Notes: generated by a model from the letters alone, not told the origin. 50,335 nt of DNA from Desulfovibrio sp. (GCA_017528345.1 JAFXOX010000045.1:1-50335); one strand, 5' to 3'. Counted from the first letter of the stretch, positions 26,489 through 35,581 are shown. A program made the numbers and translations.

Positions 26489-27640
26489 TTAGAAAAGACC
26501 AAGATAGAGGGCGTGCATAATCAAAAAAAGCACGAAAAGACCAAGAGCAAAGCCCATACCGACGCGTTTCACACTGCCAAGCTGCAGCGCATGCGGCAAA
26601 AGTTCGCGCAAGGCAAGGGCTGTGAGAACACCACCTGCTGCCGACATGAGCAGGCGCATGGACTCAGGCGTAATGATGGCACGCACAAAGGCATAGGTTG
26701 CCATGGCAAGCAGAGGCGGCAGCACGCCTGCCACAAACGCGCAAACTGTAGCTCGGGAACTTTGTGGCAAGCCAAGGGCCAGGGAGATACCCAGGGGCAC
26801 ATTGTGGGCAAGCATAGCAATGGCCAGAGCAAAGCCCATGGGGCCACTTGCCAGGGAGATTGTCAGCACAAGGAAACATTCAGGGTAATTGTGCAGACCA
26901 AGCCCTGCCGCCACCGCGAGATCACTGTGACCAGAATGGGCATGACCGTGCCCTCGCAAAAGCAGTGCAAGCAGGATAAAAGTAATGGCAAAGGCGCAGG
27001 CGGCCTTGAGCGAAGCATTGGCATAAAGCGCTGAGAGGCCAAGACCAAGAAGCATTCCGCTTGCGCAGCTCATCGCAAGACAGGTCAGCGCATCCGAAAT
27101 TTTGCGTCCGGCAAAGGGCCCGACCCAACCAAAACAGACAGAAAGTCCGCACAGAGCCGTAAGCAGCCAGGCAAGCCATGGTCTTTCACCCTTGGCTGAT
27201 TCCTGCTCAAGCCTTGCCTCTACAAGCTCATAACCTGCCTGCCCATCACCTTCATCGAGCATAAGGCGACCACACACAGTCACGCTATCCATGGTTTCTA
27301 CACCGTTCACGCCCTTGGGCAGACGCACATGCACGATCTGATTGACAGGTGGCGGCGGCACATGGATACAGGCGCCAAAATACGGCACAAGCAGAAATTC
27401 ACAGAGGTGATTATCCTGGTCGCGCTCAAGAGGCACCACAAAACCGGAGAGACGAATCTCCTGCCCGGAAAGGCTGACATTGAGTTGCCCCTGGGCAGCA
27501 AGGCTCGGATTTTCAGGCAAAAGGTCCTGCCAGAGGAGATTGCGTGGCGCAGCTGATACGGTCGCAGCCCCAAGCAGGAGAACAAGGCAGCCTGCCACAA
27601 GGGCAACGAGACACGATGAGAGAAAAGCTGTTCTGGTCAT
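26489..27640 (-). CDS. DUF3299-ZIP fusion: periplasmic metal domain fused to ZIP zinc permease
   Basis: A 383-residue fusion. After a signal peptide (residues 1-30), residues about 35-150 form a DUF3299 domain with its hallmark VPYFGACIHVPPPPVNQIV. Residues about 160-383 form a ZIP-type permease with about eight membrane segments, a His-rich cytoplasmic loop (RGHGHAHSGHSD) and the ZIP metal motifs GLGLHNYPECF and AIAMLAHNVPLGIS. ZIP proteins bring Zn2+ and related ions into the cytoplasm. In the Vibrio Zrg system the corresponding parts are, as I recall, separate proteins; here they are one chain. The start overlaps the permease stop (ATGA), showing tight coupling. Confidence 0.88.
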   Translation of the reverse strand: MTRTAFLSSCLVALVAGCLVLLLGAATVSAAPRNLLWQDLLPENPSLAAQGQLNVSLSGQEIRLSGFVVPLERDQDNHLCEFLLVPYFGACIHVPPPPVNQIVHVRLPKGVNGVETMDSVTVCGRLMLDEGDGQAGYELVEARLEQESAKGERPWLAWLLTALCGLSVCFGWVGPFAGRKISDALTCLAMSCASGMLLGLGLSALYANASLKAACAFAITFILLALLLRGHGHAHSGHSDLAVAAGLGLHNYPECFLVLTISLASGPMGFALAIAMLAHNVPLGISLALGLPQSSRATVCAFVAGVLPPLLAMATYAFVRAIITPESMRLLMSAAGGVLTALALRELLPHALQLGSVKRVGMGFALGLFVLFLIMHALYLGLF

Positions 27641-28899
27641 AGCGAAACCGTCAAACCATCCGAGAGACTCAGGCGATAGGCCTTATAGGCTGGCAGAAGA
27701 CTTGCCAAAAAGCCGGCAAGACAGATGCCCAGAAGGAGCAGCCATTCCCCACTGCCAGGAGCAGCAAGTGTCAGGTAGATGCCATAGTGTTCTGCAAGAA
27801 AAGGCGCACAGAGGGCAAGCAGGCCATAGAGCACAAGCAAACCACAGGCTGTACCCCCTACGACCAAAAGCAACCCTTCCATAGCCATAAGCCAGAGGAT
27901 ATCCCAGGGGCTTGCCCCTGCTGAGCGCAAGATAGCAAGTTCTCGCCTGCGTTCGCCAAGACCGGCCAAAATGGAGGCGACCAGCCCCACCAGCCCCACA
28001 ACCGTGACAAGGGCTGAGATGGCGAACAATGCCCGTTCCCCCACATTGACCATGTCCCAAATCTGGTTCATGGCAACTCCCGGCAAAACCGCCGTCAAAG
28101 GCTCTCCTTCCTGCTCATTGATCTCCCGCTGCAGGGCAAAAACCTGCGAGCGTTTCTTCAGCCCCACAAGCAAGGCCGTGATGGCACGCGGTTCAAGCTT
28201 TGCCATGGTTTCTGCATCCATCTCCACGTTCTGAGGGATGCCGTTTTGCCAGGAAAGATGAATAGCTTCCATGGCAGCGAGACTGATATAAAGCGAGCGG
28301 TCAACGGGAGTGCCCGTAGGGGCAAGGATGCCTGACACGGTAAACGGTGTCGCCTTGTGCTCAGACTGCGCATTGCCCCCCTGGCCGTGACTGAGAATGA
28401 TCTTTGTACCAAGGCTGTAGCCAAGGCTTTTGGCGACTTCTGCGCCCAAAACCACATCCAGCAGTTCCTTGTTTTTTTTCCCTGCGGCCATGCGCAGAGA
28501 CTTGCCCTGGCTGTAATGGTACCTGGTGTAAAACGTGTCATTTGTGGCCACCACGGGAAAATCTCTGTGGGTATCGCCCAGAGAGATGGGGATGGAAAAG
28601 GCAACCTGTGGCTTTTGGCTGATGGCCTGAGCCTGGTCATAGCCCATATTATTTGTTGCACTTCCCAGGTGAAAGACCGCATAGAGCACAAGCTGAAGGG
28701 TACTTCCCCGAGCTCCAACCACCAGATCAAGGCCGGAGACAGCCTGGACAAAATTCTCCCGCACCTGGCTTCGCAGCTTTTCAATACCCAAAAGCAGCGT
28801 TGTGGAAAGGGCTATGGAAAAGACAATGAGCAAAAGCGTACCCCGCCTGTTCCAGGCGCTTTTGCAGGCAAGCTGCCAGAGATAGCCGAAATGGCCCAT
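27637..28899 (-). CDS. FtsX/LolE-type ABC transporter permease
   Basis: A 420-residue permease of the MacB/LolCE class: one membrane segment near residues 17-37 (TLLLIVFSIALSTTLLLGI), a periplasmic domain of about 220 residues (MacB_PCD), then three membrane segments in an FtsX domain (about 275-415; GERRRELAILRSAGASPWDI is the coupling region). Such transporters usually do mechanical work on periplasmic partners rather than import. In the Zrg-type locus the role is metal-related but unclear. It overlaps its ATPase by one base (TGATG) with a strong GGGGGG-A ribosome site, and the ZIP fusion by four. Confidence 0.88.
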   Translation of the reverse strand: MGHFGYLWQLACKSAWNRRGTLLLIVFSIALSTTLLLGIEKLRSQVRENFVQAVSGLDLVVGARGSTLQLVLYAVFHLGSATNNMGYDQAQAISQKPQVAFSIPISLGDTHRDFPVVATNDTFYTRYHYSQGKSLRMAAGKKNKELLDVVLGAEVAKSLGYSLGTKIILSHGQGGNAQSEHKATPFTVSGILAPTGTPVDRSLYISLAAMEAIHLSWQNGIPQNVEMDAETMAKLEPRAITALLVGLKKRSQVFALQREINEQEGEPLTAVLPGVAMNQIWDMVNVGERALFAISALVTVVGLVGLVASILAGLGERRRELAILRSAGASPWDILWLMAMEGLLLVVGGTACGLLVLYGLLALCAPFLAEHYGIYLTLAAPGSGEWLLLLGICLAGFLASLLPAYKAYRLSLSDGLTVSL

Positions 28900-29627
28900 C
28901 AGCTTTCCCCCCTCTCGATCTTATTGATATCCTGCATACGTACAGTGCGGGGAAACGCCTCAGCAAGGACCTCGTCGTGGCTCACAAAAAGCAGCGCTGT
29001 GCCCTGACTGATACATTCCTCGAGCAAAAGATGTAGAAAGGCCACGCGCCTGTCGGAGTCCAGTGCAGAGGTGGGTTCATCGGCAATGATCAGCTCAGGC
29101 TGTCCGATGAGGGCTCTGGCACAGGCCACCCGCTGCTGCTGCCCGATAGACAAGGTGCGGACAGGCTTGCTCCAAAGCGTCTCTTCAAGATCCAGCCGCT
29201 GCAACAGCATTTTCACCACATCTTTCAAGTTTTTCCCCTGTTCCTTGGCCTGCTTCAACCTGCGCTGTGAAAAACGACAGGGTATGAGCACGTTTTCCAC
29301 GACCGAAAGATAGGGCACAAGATTGAACTGCTGAAAAATAAAGCCGATATGATCACCACGAAAACGGTCACGTCCGGCACTGCCAAGACTGTCAAGGGCA
29401 CAGCCCTGAACAAGGACATCGCCTTCCGTGGGAACAAGGATGCCCGCAATAAGTCCTAAAAGCGTACTTTTGCCACAGCCGCTGGGCCCTGAAATAAAGA
29501 CACGCTCGCCCTGACTCATGGAAAAATGCGGAATATGCAGCGTCTCACTTTCAGCACCTGGCCAGCGAAAGCGCACATTTTCTAGCCGTATTGCCAGCAT
29601 TTTATGCTTGTCTTGCGTTGTTTGCAT
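28899..29627 (-). CDS. LolD-type ABC transporter ATP-binding protein
   Basis: A 242-residue ATPase partner of the following FtsX-type permease. Walker A is GPSGCGKST, the Q-loop IGFIFQQFNLVPYLSV, the signature LSIGQQQRVACARAL (one residue off the usual LSGGQ), Walker B LIIADEPTSALD, and the switch His VSHDE. It is the first gene of the zinc operon; start ATG 29627 has GGAAG just upstream. The leader carries a candidate Zur operator at 29695-29716. Confidence 0.9.
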   Translation of the reverse strand: MQTTQDKHKMLAIRLENVRFRWPGAESETLHIPHFSMSQGERVFISGPSGCGKSTLLGLIAGILVPTEGDVLVQGCALDSLGSAGRDRFRGDHIGFIFQQFNLVPYLSVVENVLIPCRFSQRRLKQAKEQGKNLKDVVKMLLQRLDLEETLWSKPVRTLSIGQQQRVACARALIGQPELIIADEPTSALDSDRRVAFLHLLLEECISQGTALLFVSHDEVLAEAFPRTVRMQDINKIERGES

Positions 29628-29654
29628 GCTTCCATCCCATCTCTAAATGCGAAA

Positions 29655-29686
29655 AGCCCTGTTCCCGAAAGAGAGCATACAGGGCT
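29655..29686 (-). promoter_or_regulatory. Leader hairpin of the zinc operon
   Basis: The inverted repeat AGCCCTGT (29655-29662) / ACAGGGCT (29679-29686) lies between the candidate operator and the ATG of the first gene. Read on the minus strand it is followed by TTTT, so it could act as a weak attenuator or simply protect the transcript. Confidence 0.35.
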
Positions 29687-29694
29687 GTGCGGAA

Positions 29695-29716
29695 AATGAT
29701 ATATCGTTGCATCTTT
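29695..29716 (-). promoter_or_regulatory. Candidate Zur operator, zinc ABC-ZIP operon
   Basis: The 22-base motif AATGATATATCGTTGCATCTTT (given here as two parts: AATGATATATCG then TTGCATCTTT) differs in only three positions from 32780-32801, the site ahead of the DUF2796 gene. Its core AACGATATATCATT (minus strand) is an imperfect dyad, as expected for a Fur-superfamily site. It lies about 68 bases before the first gene of the operon that ends in the Zur-like gene. Confidence 0.65.
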
Positions 29717-30272
29717 GTCAATGCCTCACCCTTCCCATTCTCCCCAAAAACGCAGTAACGACGTTTTGTACAAGCAGATCCAGCAAATTTCACAAGACGA
29801 GGCGATTTGCTGCGACAGCCAGCGAGCCAAGTAAACGCGGCCTTTTCTTTGCTCGCCACAAGCTCTCTCATTGCTCAAGCGCCTTGCCAGGGTCACGATA
29901 AGTGCGTCTCCGTGGGATAAGCAGGCACTGAGCAATGCGACAATGCTGCCTGCAAAATAGCCACATACCATGCACGCGTAACCTTCGTAACAGGCCTACA
30001 ATGAAGCTTCTTCCGTTTTTCCTAGGTAATATATTATGGGCAAACAGATACTTGCCATGGACTTGCACTTAAGCATATACTTCAAGTAGCTTCAAACCTA
30101 TCATACTGGTGTTTCTCTTGACGCAACGTTCTTGCCAAGCCCCTTTCTGAAGCTTGAACCGCAAGATCTTTATAGTTGTGAGCAAGAGACAGCTGGTCAA
30201 TCTTTTTCTCTTTGCACCGATTGCCTGCGTTTTTCCCTACGCTACGGGCAAGCTGCGCTTAGGAGAACGACG
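29717..30272. other. Intergenic region between zinc operon and EAL gene
   Basis: About 550 bases between divergent genes. Several short minus-strand open frames are present (for example within 29726-29971 and 29868-30068), but none has a family signature or start signal. The stretch just before the EAL gene could encode 47 more codons from a TTG at 30132. No operator was recognised on the EAL side. Confidence 0.45.
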
Positions 30273-31865
30273 GTGAATGCGGCTGAAAATGCTATCTTGT
30301 CACTTCTTTTGCATGGCCAATACGCTGACGCACTGGCTGCCTTGGATGACGTCTCAAATCCGGCAACAGAAGAGCTTTTGCGGACGTTAGTGCTCGGCCT
30401 TTCTGAAGCCTCAGGTTATATTCAGACGCTCTGTGAAGGACGTCTGGCCATAGCCCCTCCCTGTCCCGATAACCCCTTCTGCAACAGTCTGAAACGCCTG
30501 CAGAACGTTATGGGACACAGGCAGCAGACAGAAATTGATGAGACTCTTGAGACCACACACGCCTTTAACAAGGATATTGAAACAGGGCTTTTAAGCCGCC
30601 GGTCCTTTCTCTGGGAGGTCCGTGACCTTCTGGAAAAACAGCCAAAGGCCACGGGTGTGCTCTTTGCCGTAGGGCTCGACAACCTGCGCTATGTCAATGA
30701 CAAGCATGGCTATGAAAGTGGCGACATCTACATTGCCAAGGTTGTGGAAATTCTCAGGATGTGTCAGGCGCCCAATGTGCGTCTTTCCAGGCCTGCCGGT
30801 GACGAATTTGCGGTCTATGCCCACGGTTTTGAGAGTGAAAATGAGGCTCTGGAGTTTGCGCAGCAGACACGCAAGCGTCTTCTGAATACCATTCTTGACC
30901 TTCCTGGCGAAACCATACGTCTCAGAACATCTCAGGGCGCAGCCCTTTACCCGAACGATGCGCTCTCCAGTGACGTGCTTCTGAACTATGCAACCCACGC
31001 TATGTTCAGTGTACAGAATTTCAATCGCGGCACGTTCATGCGCTTCAATCCAGAAATCTACCGTGCCAAGGCTGCCATGCTCAGTCGGCAGGAGCGCCTG
31101 GATGAGCTGATTGATGAACGCTGCATTCACTTTGCCTTTCAGCCTGTTGTCAATCTCCGGGATGCCTCAATCTACGGCTATGAGGCCCTGATGCGTTCCT
31201 TGCGCTCAGATTTCCCCTCACCCTTGGATATTCTGCAGCTCGCTGAAGTGCAGTACAAGCTCCCTCAGCTTGAATATGTGACCTTTCTCGTCATCTTTGA
31301 CTGGGTAGCAGAGCATCTCCAAAGGCTCGGCCCTCGAAAGATCTTCTTCAATATCATCTCAGCCAGATACCTGAATGAGGAGGAGCTCAAAAAGCTCCAT
31401 GCCAATTACAAAAATATTGTGCGCCATATGGTCATCGAAATCACAGAAACGTCCTCCATCGAAGGCGAGATGACCCGTCTCATCAATAAGTTCCGCAAGG
31501 ACTTCTCTACCCTCATCGCCATTGATGACTATGGCTGCGCCTATTCCAATATTTATCGACTGGTCAATCTGTCCCCTGAGATCGTCAAGCTCGACCGCTT
31601 TTTCATCAGCGAAATTCACAAGGCCTCGCCTGATCGTCAGAAACTCATCACCAATTTTCTCAGTTATTGCCATAGCAAGAATATCCTCACTGTGGCTGAA
31701 GGCGTGGAAACTGTTGAAGAGCTAGAATGTGTCGTCAAAATGGGATTTGACCTCTGCCAGGGCTATTATCTGGGGCGCCCAGAATTTGAGCTGCAGGAAG
31801 TGCCGACCAAACAGGCAGAGGAAATCCGTCGTTTTGCCGCCGAGGCAGCAGCGGCGAAAAAATAA
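30273..31865 (+). CDS. GGDEF(degenerate)-EAL cyclic-di-GMP signalling protein
   Basis: A soluble protein of about 530 residues. The start GTG 30273 is set by AGGAG at 30261-30265; the frame stays open upstream to a TTG at 30132 but with no ribosome site. The GGDEF domain has RPAGDEF (AGDEF, about residue 176), one residue off consensus, so cyclase activity is doubtful. The EAL domain has YEALMRS (about 303), EITETSS, IDDYGCAYSN in place of DDFGxGYSS, KLDRFFI and EGVET; most catalytic residues are kept, but the loop is changed. It lies alone, between the two zinc transcription units. A zinc link is suggested only by position. Confidence 0.85.
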   Translation: MNAAENAILSLLLHGQYADALAALDDVSNPATEELLRTLVLGLSEASGYIQTLCEGRLAIAPPCPDNPFCNSLKRLQNVMGHRQQTEIDETLETTHAFNKDIETGLLSRRSFLWEVRDLLEKQPKATGVLFAVGLDNLRYVNDKHGYESGDIYIAKVVEILRMCQAPNVRLSRPAGDEFAVYAHGFESENEALEFAQQTRKRLLNTILDLPGETIRLRTSQGAALYPNDALSSDVLLNYATHAMFSVQNFNRGTFMRFNPEIYRAKAAMLSRQERLDELIDERCIHFAFQPVVNLRDASIYGYEALMRSLRSDFPSPLDILQLAEVQYKLPQLEYVTFLVIFDWVAEHLQRLGPRKIFFNIISARYLNEEELKKLHANYKNIVRHMVIEITETSSIEGEMTRLINKFRKDFSTLIAIDDYGCAYSNIYRLVNLSPEIVKLDRFFISEIHKASPDRQKLITNFLSYCHSKNILTVAEGVETVEELECVVKMGFDLCQGYYLGRPEFELQEVPTKQAEEIRRFAAEAAAAKK

Positions 31866-31921
31866 TGCGAGACTGCGCCTGACCAGGCAAATGACTTTGC
31901 TGGAAAGAAAGCTCAAAACCC

Positions 31922-31961
31922 AAAAAGAGGGGGTACCTTGCTAGGTATCCCCTCTTTTTTT
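31922..31961. terminator. Bidirectional rho-independent terminator
   Basis: AAAAAGAGGGG-G-TACC (31922-31937) pairs with GGTA-T-CCCCTCTTTTT (31944-31959) with a single mismatch and a 6-base loop. T-runs on both strands serve the convergent EAL gene and the DUF2796 gene. Confidence 0.9.
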
Positions 31962-32040
31962 AGGCAGCGCTTTCCGGACAACGTCCTTGCTGATCTGCGG
32001 CAGGATGAGCCGCCATAAATGCGCTGCGCGTTTCGCCTGC

Positions 32041-32580
32041 TCACTGCCAAGTAACAGATGGATCCTTGGCCTCTAGCTTCGCCGCACGCTGCCCAAAAGG
32101 CCCGACTACTTCCAGGGCAATCTCTCTGATGGCAGGAAATGTCTCAAAAAGCGTCGTCCTCAGCCCACGGAGCTTTTCAGGCTTCTCGCAGCTTACGGCA
32201 ATTTCCATATGGATATTGGCATGTTCATGACCGTGACCATGTTCATGTCCATGCTCTTCATGGTGACCAGCCTGCTTTGTGAAAGCGGGTCCTTCCAGAT
32301 GCTTGACCTGCATGTTGCAGACAGCTTCTGGACTGAGGACAAAAAGTTCTTCGGGATGTGCCAATTTGTTTTGCAGGGCCAAAGCTTGCGTGATCTCTTC
32401 AGAAGTTTGCGGAACGTATTCAAAAGGTAAAAAATTGGCCTGAGCTGAAAAAAGGCTCATTTCACCGCTCTGCTCTTCAAGGGCCAGGGTCAGCTGCACA
32501 TGACCGTGTACATGTGCTTCATGGGCAAAACAAGGACGTACTAAAAGCGTAAGAAATAGCAGCAAAAAGCAACGAAGCAT
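32041..32580 (-). CDS. zrgA: DUF2796 (ZrgA-like) His-rich periplasmic zinc protein
   Basis: A 179-residue exported protein. The signal peptide MLRCFLLLFLTLLVRPCFA is followed by a metal-binding N-terminus HEAHVHGHVQLTLALEE, typical of DUF2796. A His/Glu-rich tract at about 110-128 (HHEEHGHEHGHGHEHAN) should bind zinc. GGAGG sits just before the ATG at 32580. In Vibrio, ZrgA belongs to a zinc-regulated uptake system with ABC and ZIP components; the same parts lie at 26.0-29.6 kb here but in a separate transcription unit. The shared 22-base motif upstream supports co-regulation. Confidence 0.85.
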   Translation of the reverse strand: MLRCFLLLFLTLLVRPCFAHEAHVHGHVQLTLALEEQSGEMSLFSAQANFLPFEYVPQTSEEITQALALQNKLAHPEELFVLSPEAVCNMQVKHLEGPAFTKQAGHHEEHGHEHGHGHEHANIHMEIAVSCEKPEKLRGLRTTLFETFPAIREIALEVVGPFGQRAAKLEAKDPSVTWQ

Positions 32581-32959
32581 GCATCCTCCACCGTTTTGTT
32601 CGTAGCCTGAGGCATCTGTGGGCAAGCGCGACGCTGCGTTGTGCTCCTTACCTGATCCCACACCAGAGCCGCCCAAAAATGCGGCACATCCACCTCAAGG
32701 GCTCCCTTGCCATACATTCCCAAAAAGAGCAGCTCAAGCTGCTCTCTGTTTAAGGCTAGCAAAGGCTTCCAAAAAATACAATGATATATTATTGCATTTT
32801 TTGCCAAGGATGCTCCCCGCTTTCCCCTTTGAAGCCTATCTGTGAATTCTCAACCTTAGGTTCGAGTCTTCTGACTCGTTACTGTGATGCACGCTTTTTT
32901 GGGGAACTGTGCCGAAGCGAGCTTTTTCCAGAGCTCCATCGTTCGCTCACGCGGCTATC
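32581..32959. other. Upstream region of the DUF2796 gene
   Basis: About 380 bases between two minus-strand genes. It contains the candidate Zur operator at 32780-32801 and presumably the zrgA promoter. No other gene or clear terminator for the histidine kinase operon was seen. Confidence 0.5.
32780..32801 (-). promoter_or_regulatory. Candidate Zur operator, DUF2796 gene
   Basis: The 22-base motif AATGATATATTA-TTGCATTTTT matches the motif at 29695-29716 in 19 of 22 positions. On the minus strand the surrounding 24 bases form an imperfect palindrome with half-sites AATGCAATAATA and AATACAATGATA (10 of 12 identical). It lies about 200 bases before the ATG, so a long leader or a more distal promoter is implied. 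Confidence 0.62.
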
Positions 32960-35581
32960 TTAGGCTGAAAACTGTTGCAAAACATAGGCCTTAGCCGTAT
33001 CAACCAGTGACTGCCCAAGCTTCAAGGCCTCGGCATGTCGTGTTTCCAGCAGAGCCAGCTGTACTTCCTTGTCCTGAGCCCCGTTAATCTGGGCCTTGGC
33101 GGCCATTTCTAGCATTTTGGCCAAGTCAGAAAGGCGCTCACCACCTATGGAGCGGGATGAAGATTTGAGGGCATGGATAAAGATGGCGTAGTTTGTCCAG
33201 TCCTTATTGGCAAAGCTTGTCTCCAGCTCTTCCTTCTTCTTGGGCCAAAGCTGACAGAACATACTCAGAAGATCATGGTAAAGACTATGGTCGCCGCCGC
33301 AGTAGCCGAGGCCAAGAGCGTCATTGAATTCTGAGGGCAAATCGTTTTCTGTGGTCTTTTTTTCCACATTCATGGTAGCCTCTTCTGTTTTGGTGGCTTC
33401 AGGCGCCTGCTCTGACAGATGTTCCTGCGCTGCCTCTTCCACAGGCTGAGAAATCGGGGATTCTTCGCTATCTTCCTCGCTAGTCAGAAAGACCTTATCC
33501 TTGGGCAGAAAACGCACCAGAATTTTTTCCAGTTGCTCACCCTGCACGGGTTTACTCAAATATTCCGCAAAACCTTCTGCCAAAAGCGCTTCTCGTGCTC
33601 CTGATGTGGCATTGGCCGTAAAGACAATGAAGGGCATGTCCGCACAAGCGACAATTTTTCTTGCCGCATGCATTGTCTGGACACCATCCATTTCAGGCAT
33701 CATCTGATCCAGTAAAACCAGATCATAGTAATTGTTGAGTAATCTGCTCAGGCATTCGCGGCCACTGCGGCAGGTATCGATGCTCATGCCCGTTTCCTTG
33801 AGAAGACTGACCACCACAAAGAGATTCATCTCGTTGTCGTCGACCACAAGAATGCGGGCTGTGGGAGCATGAAAGAAGGCGCGGTGAAGTTTTTTCTCCT
33901 GATGGAGAACCTTCATGGAAAAGCTGCCGATGGGCTTGGCATCGGAAATTTGTTGCGGCAAAAGCACCGTAAAGGTACTGCCAACCCCATACTCACTCTC
34001 AAAAGAAATGGTTCCGCCCATGCGCTTCACGAGGTCATTGGTAATGGCCAGGCCAAGACCCGTGCCTTCGATATTGCGGTTGTGCTCGGGATCAAAACGC
34101 TCAAATCCGTGAAAAAGTTTGGCTTTGTCAGCTTCCTGAATACCAATACCTGTGTCGGCAATGACAAGCCAAAGAACAAGCTGTTGCTCGCTCTGCTGCT
34201 CAAAGTTCACGCTGAGGCGTACAGAGCCCTCACGCGTGTATTTCACGGCATTGGTCAGGAGATTGATGATAATCTGCTGAATGCGCACCATATCACCGCA
34301 CAAGCCATCCGGCAAAAGCGGATCCACATGCACGCTAAAATACAGGTGCTTCTGCCGTGCCCGCGGGGCAATCATCATGGCCACATCACTGAGCAAGGTG
34401 CTGACTTTATACACCGTTGGCACAATTTCCAGCTTGCCGCTTTCGATACGTGAAAAGTCCAGGATATCATTAATGATAGCCAGGAGCGTCTCACTGGCCT
34501 GCTTAATATTGTGGGCATAATCATTGAGTCTTGGATTGTCTGACTCGCGCAGAATCATCTCATTCATGCCCATGATGGCATTGACAGGAGTACGGATTTC
34601 ATGGCTCATGCTGGCCAGAAAAGCACTCTTGGCCCGATTCGATTTATCAGCGAGCTCCTTTTCGCGACTTAAGATCTCGCTCTCTTCAGTCCTCGCCTGC
34701 AACACAAGAAAGGTGATGCAGATCAGGGCAAAAACCAGCAGAATAAGTACAAGAATCATGAGCATCTGATCGTGAACTCGGGCAATATTGCCGACAACGG
34801 TTGTCAACGGCACATAGCCGACTAACGAACAATTGGTACGGGGCAAATCTGCCCCAAAAAGGAAGAAGCGGCCCTGTTTGCTCTCCACATAGACCGAGGC
34901 AGAATGCTGTAAAAAGAGCATACGCCTGATCTCGGTAAAGCCTTCAACAACCTCGTGCGTGCGGAAAAATTCGCGATCCTGGTAGTTGAAATTCTTATAG
35001 GGCACAATGGTGAGACCGCTGCGCTCCTGGATGAGCACACGGATGTCCTTATTGTAGTCAGCAAGGCCAAAGAGATCCACAAGCAGGGAATTTTCGTAGA
35101 GACGGTAGATAAGGCATGTGACATTGCCCTGACGGAAGACCGGGACAATAAAGACAAGACCTAAGGAGGGATGATAGTCAATGACGTCTTTGCCACGCAT
35201 GGCAATGGTGAGCCTGGGGAAATCTGTCGCAGAAAGAGCCGGTCCAAAGAGAGGGGTTCCGTCAACTCGCATCAGGCCAATATGCGCGCCCTTGCGCAGG
35301 CTGCGGGCACGGATCTGAAAAAAGCGTGTACGCTGTTCAAGCTCGTAGGGTTCAATATACTCGGCAGCCAGACGCAGACTGACCAACTCACGTTCAAAGC
35401 GCTCTTCGGCCATAATGGAGAGATCGACTGTCTGACGGGCGACATTCTGCTCCAAACTGACAATCAAAAGCTTTCCCAGCTTGTACTGCAAAAGGACACC
35501 GACTGCGGCAAGACCAAGCACAAGAGCAATAACCAGGAAAATTCTTCTGACAAGACGCGTCGCACGCTGCGATCTATTCAA
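32960..35581 (-). CDS. Hybrid sensor histidine kinase (sensor-HisKA-HATPase-REC-Hpt)
   Basis: An 873-residue membrane kinase. Membrane segments at about 14-34 and 275-298 enclose a large periplasmic sensor. The HisKA site is SHEIRTP (His about 328), followed by an HATPase domain with GTGLGLAI, a receiver domain (LVVDDNEMN; phospho-Asp in LVLLDQMMPEMDG, about 622), an acidic linker and an Hpt domain with the phospho-His in FIHALKSSSRS (about 802). All four phosphorelay sites are intact. The start is TTG 35581 within the end of the BMP gene (8-base overlap), behind GGAG. The binding protein and the HD-GYP regulator in the same operon are the likely sensor partner and phosphate acceptor. Confidence 0.9.
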   Translation of the reverse strand: MNRSQRATRLVRRIFLVIALVLGLAAVGVLLQYKLGKLLIVSLEQNVARQTVDLSIMAEERFERELVSLRLAAEYIEPYELEQRTRFFQIRARSLRKGAHIGLMRVDGTPLFGPALSATDFPRLTIAMRGKDVIDYHPSLGLVFIVPVFRQGNVTCLIYRLYENSLLVDLFGLADYNKDIRVLIQERSGLTIVPYKNFNYQDREFFRTHEVVEGFTEIRRMLFLQHSASVYVESKQGRFFLFGADLPRTNCSLVGYVPLTTVVGNIARVHDQMLMILVLILLVFALICITFLVLQARTEESEILSREKELADKSNRAKSAFLASMSHEIRTPVNAIMGMNEMILRESDNPRLNDYAHNIKQASETLLAIINDILDFSRIESGKLEIVPTVYKVSTLLSDVAMMIAPRARQKHLYFSVHVDPLLPDGLCGDMVRIQQIIINLLTNAVKYTREGSVRLSVNFEQQSEQQLVLWLVIADTGIGIQEADKAKLFHGFERFDPEHNRNIEGTGLGLAITNDLVKRMGGTISFESEYGVGSTFTVLLPQQISDAKPIGSFSMKVLHQEKKLHRAFFHAPTARILVVDDNEMNLFVVVSLLKETGMSIDTCRSGRECLSRLLNNYYDLVLLDQMMPEMDGVQTMHAARKIVACADMPFIVFTANATSGAREALLAEGFAEYLSKPVQGEQLEKILVRFLPKDKVFLTSEEDSEESPISQPVEEAAQEHLSEQAPEATKTEEATMNVEKKTTENDLPSEFNDALGLGYCGGDHSLYHDLLSMFCQLWPKKKEELETSFANKDWTNYAIFIHALKSSSRSIGGERLSDLAKMLEMAAKAQINGAQDKEVQLALLETRHAEALKLGQSLVDTAKAYVLQQFSA

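Noticed and set aside
29726..30068. Minus-strand open frames between the zinc operon and the EAL gene
   Set aside because: Overlapping frames with atypical composition (many Cys, Arg and Trp), no start signals and no recognisable motif.
30132..30272. Extension of the EAL gene to a TTG start
   Set aside because: The frame is open, but no ribosome site is present, whereas GTG 30273 has AGGAG at ideal distance.
32860..32880. tRNA T-arm-like string GGTTCGAGTCTT
   Set aside because: No acceptor, D or anticodon stems could be built around it, and the T-stem itself does not pair.
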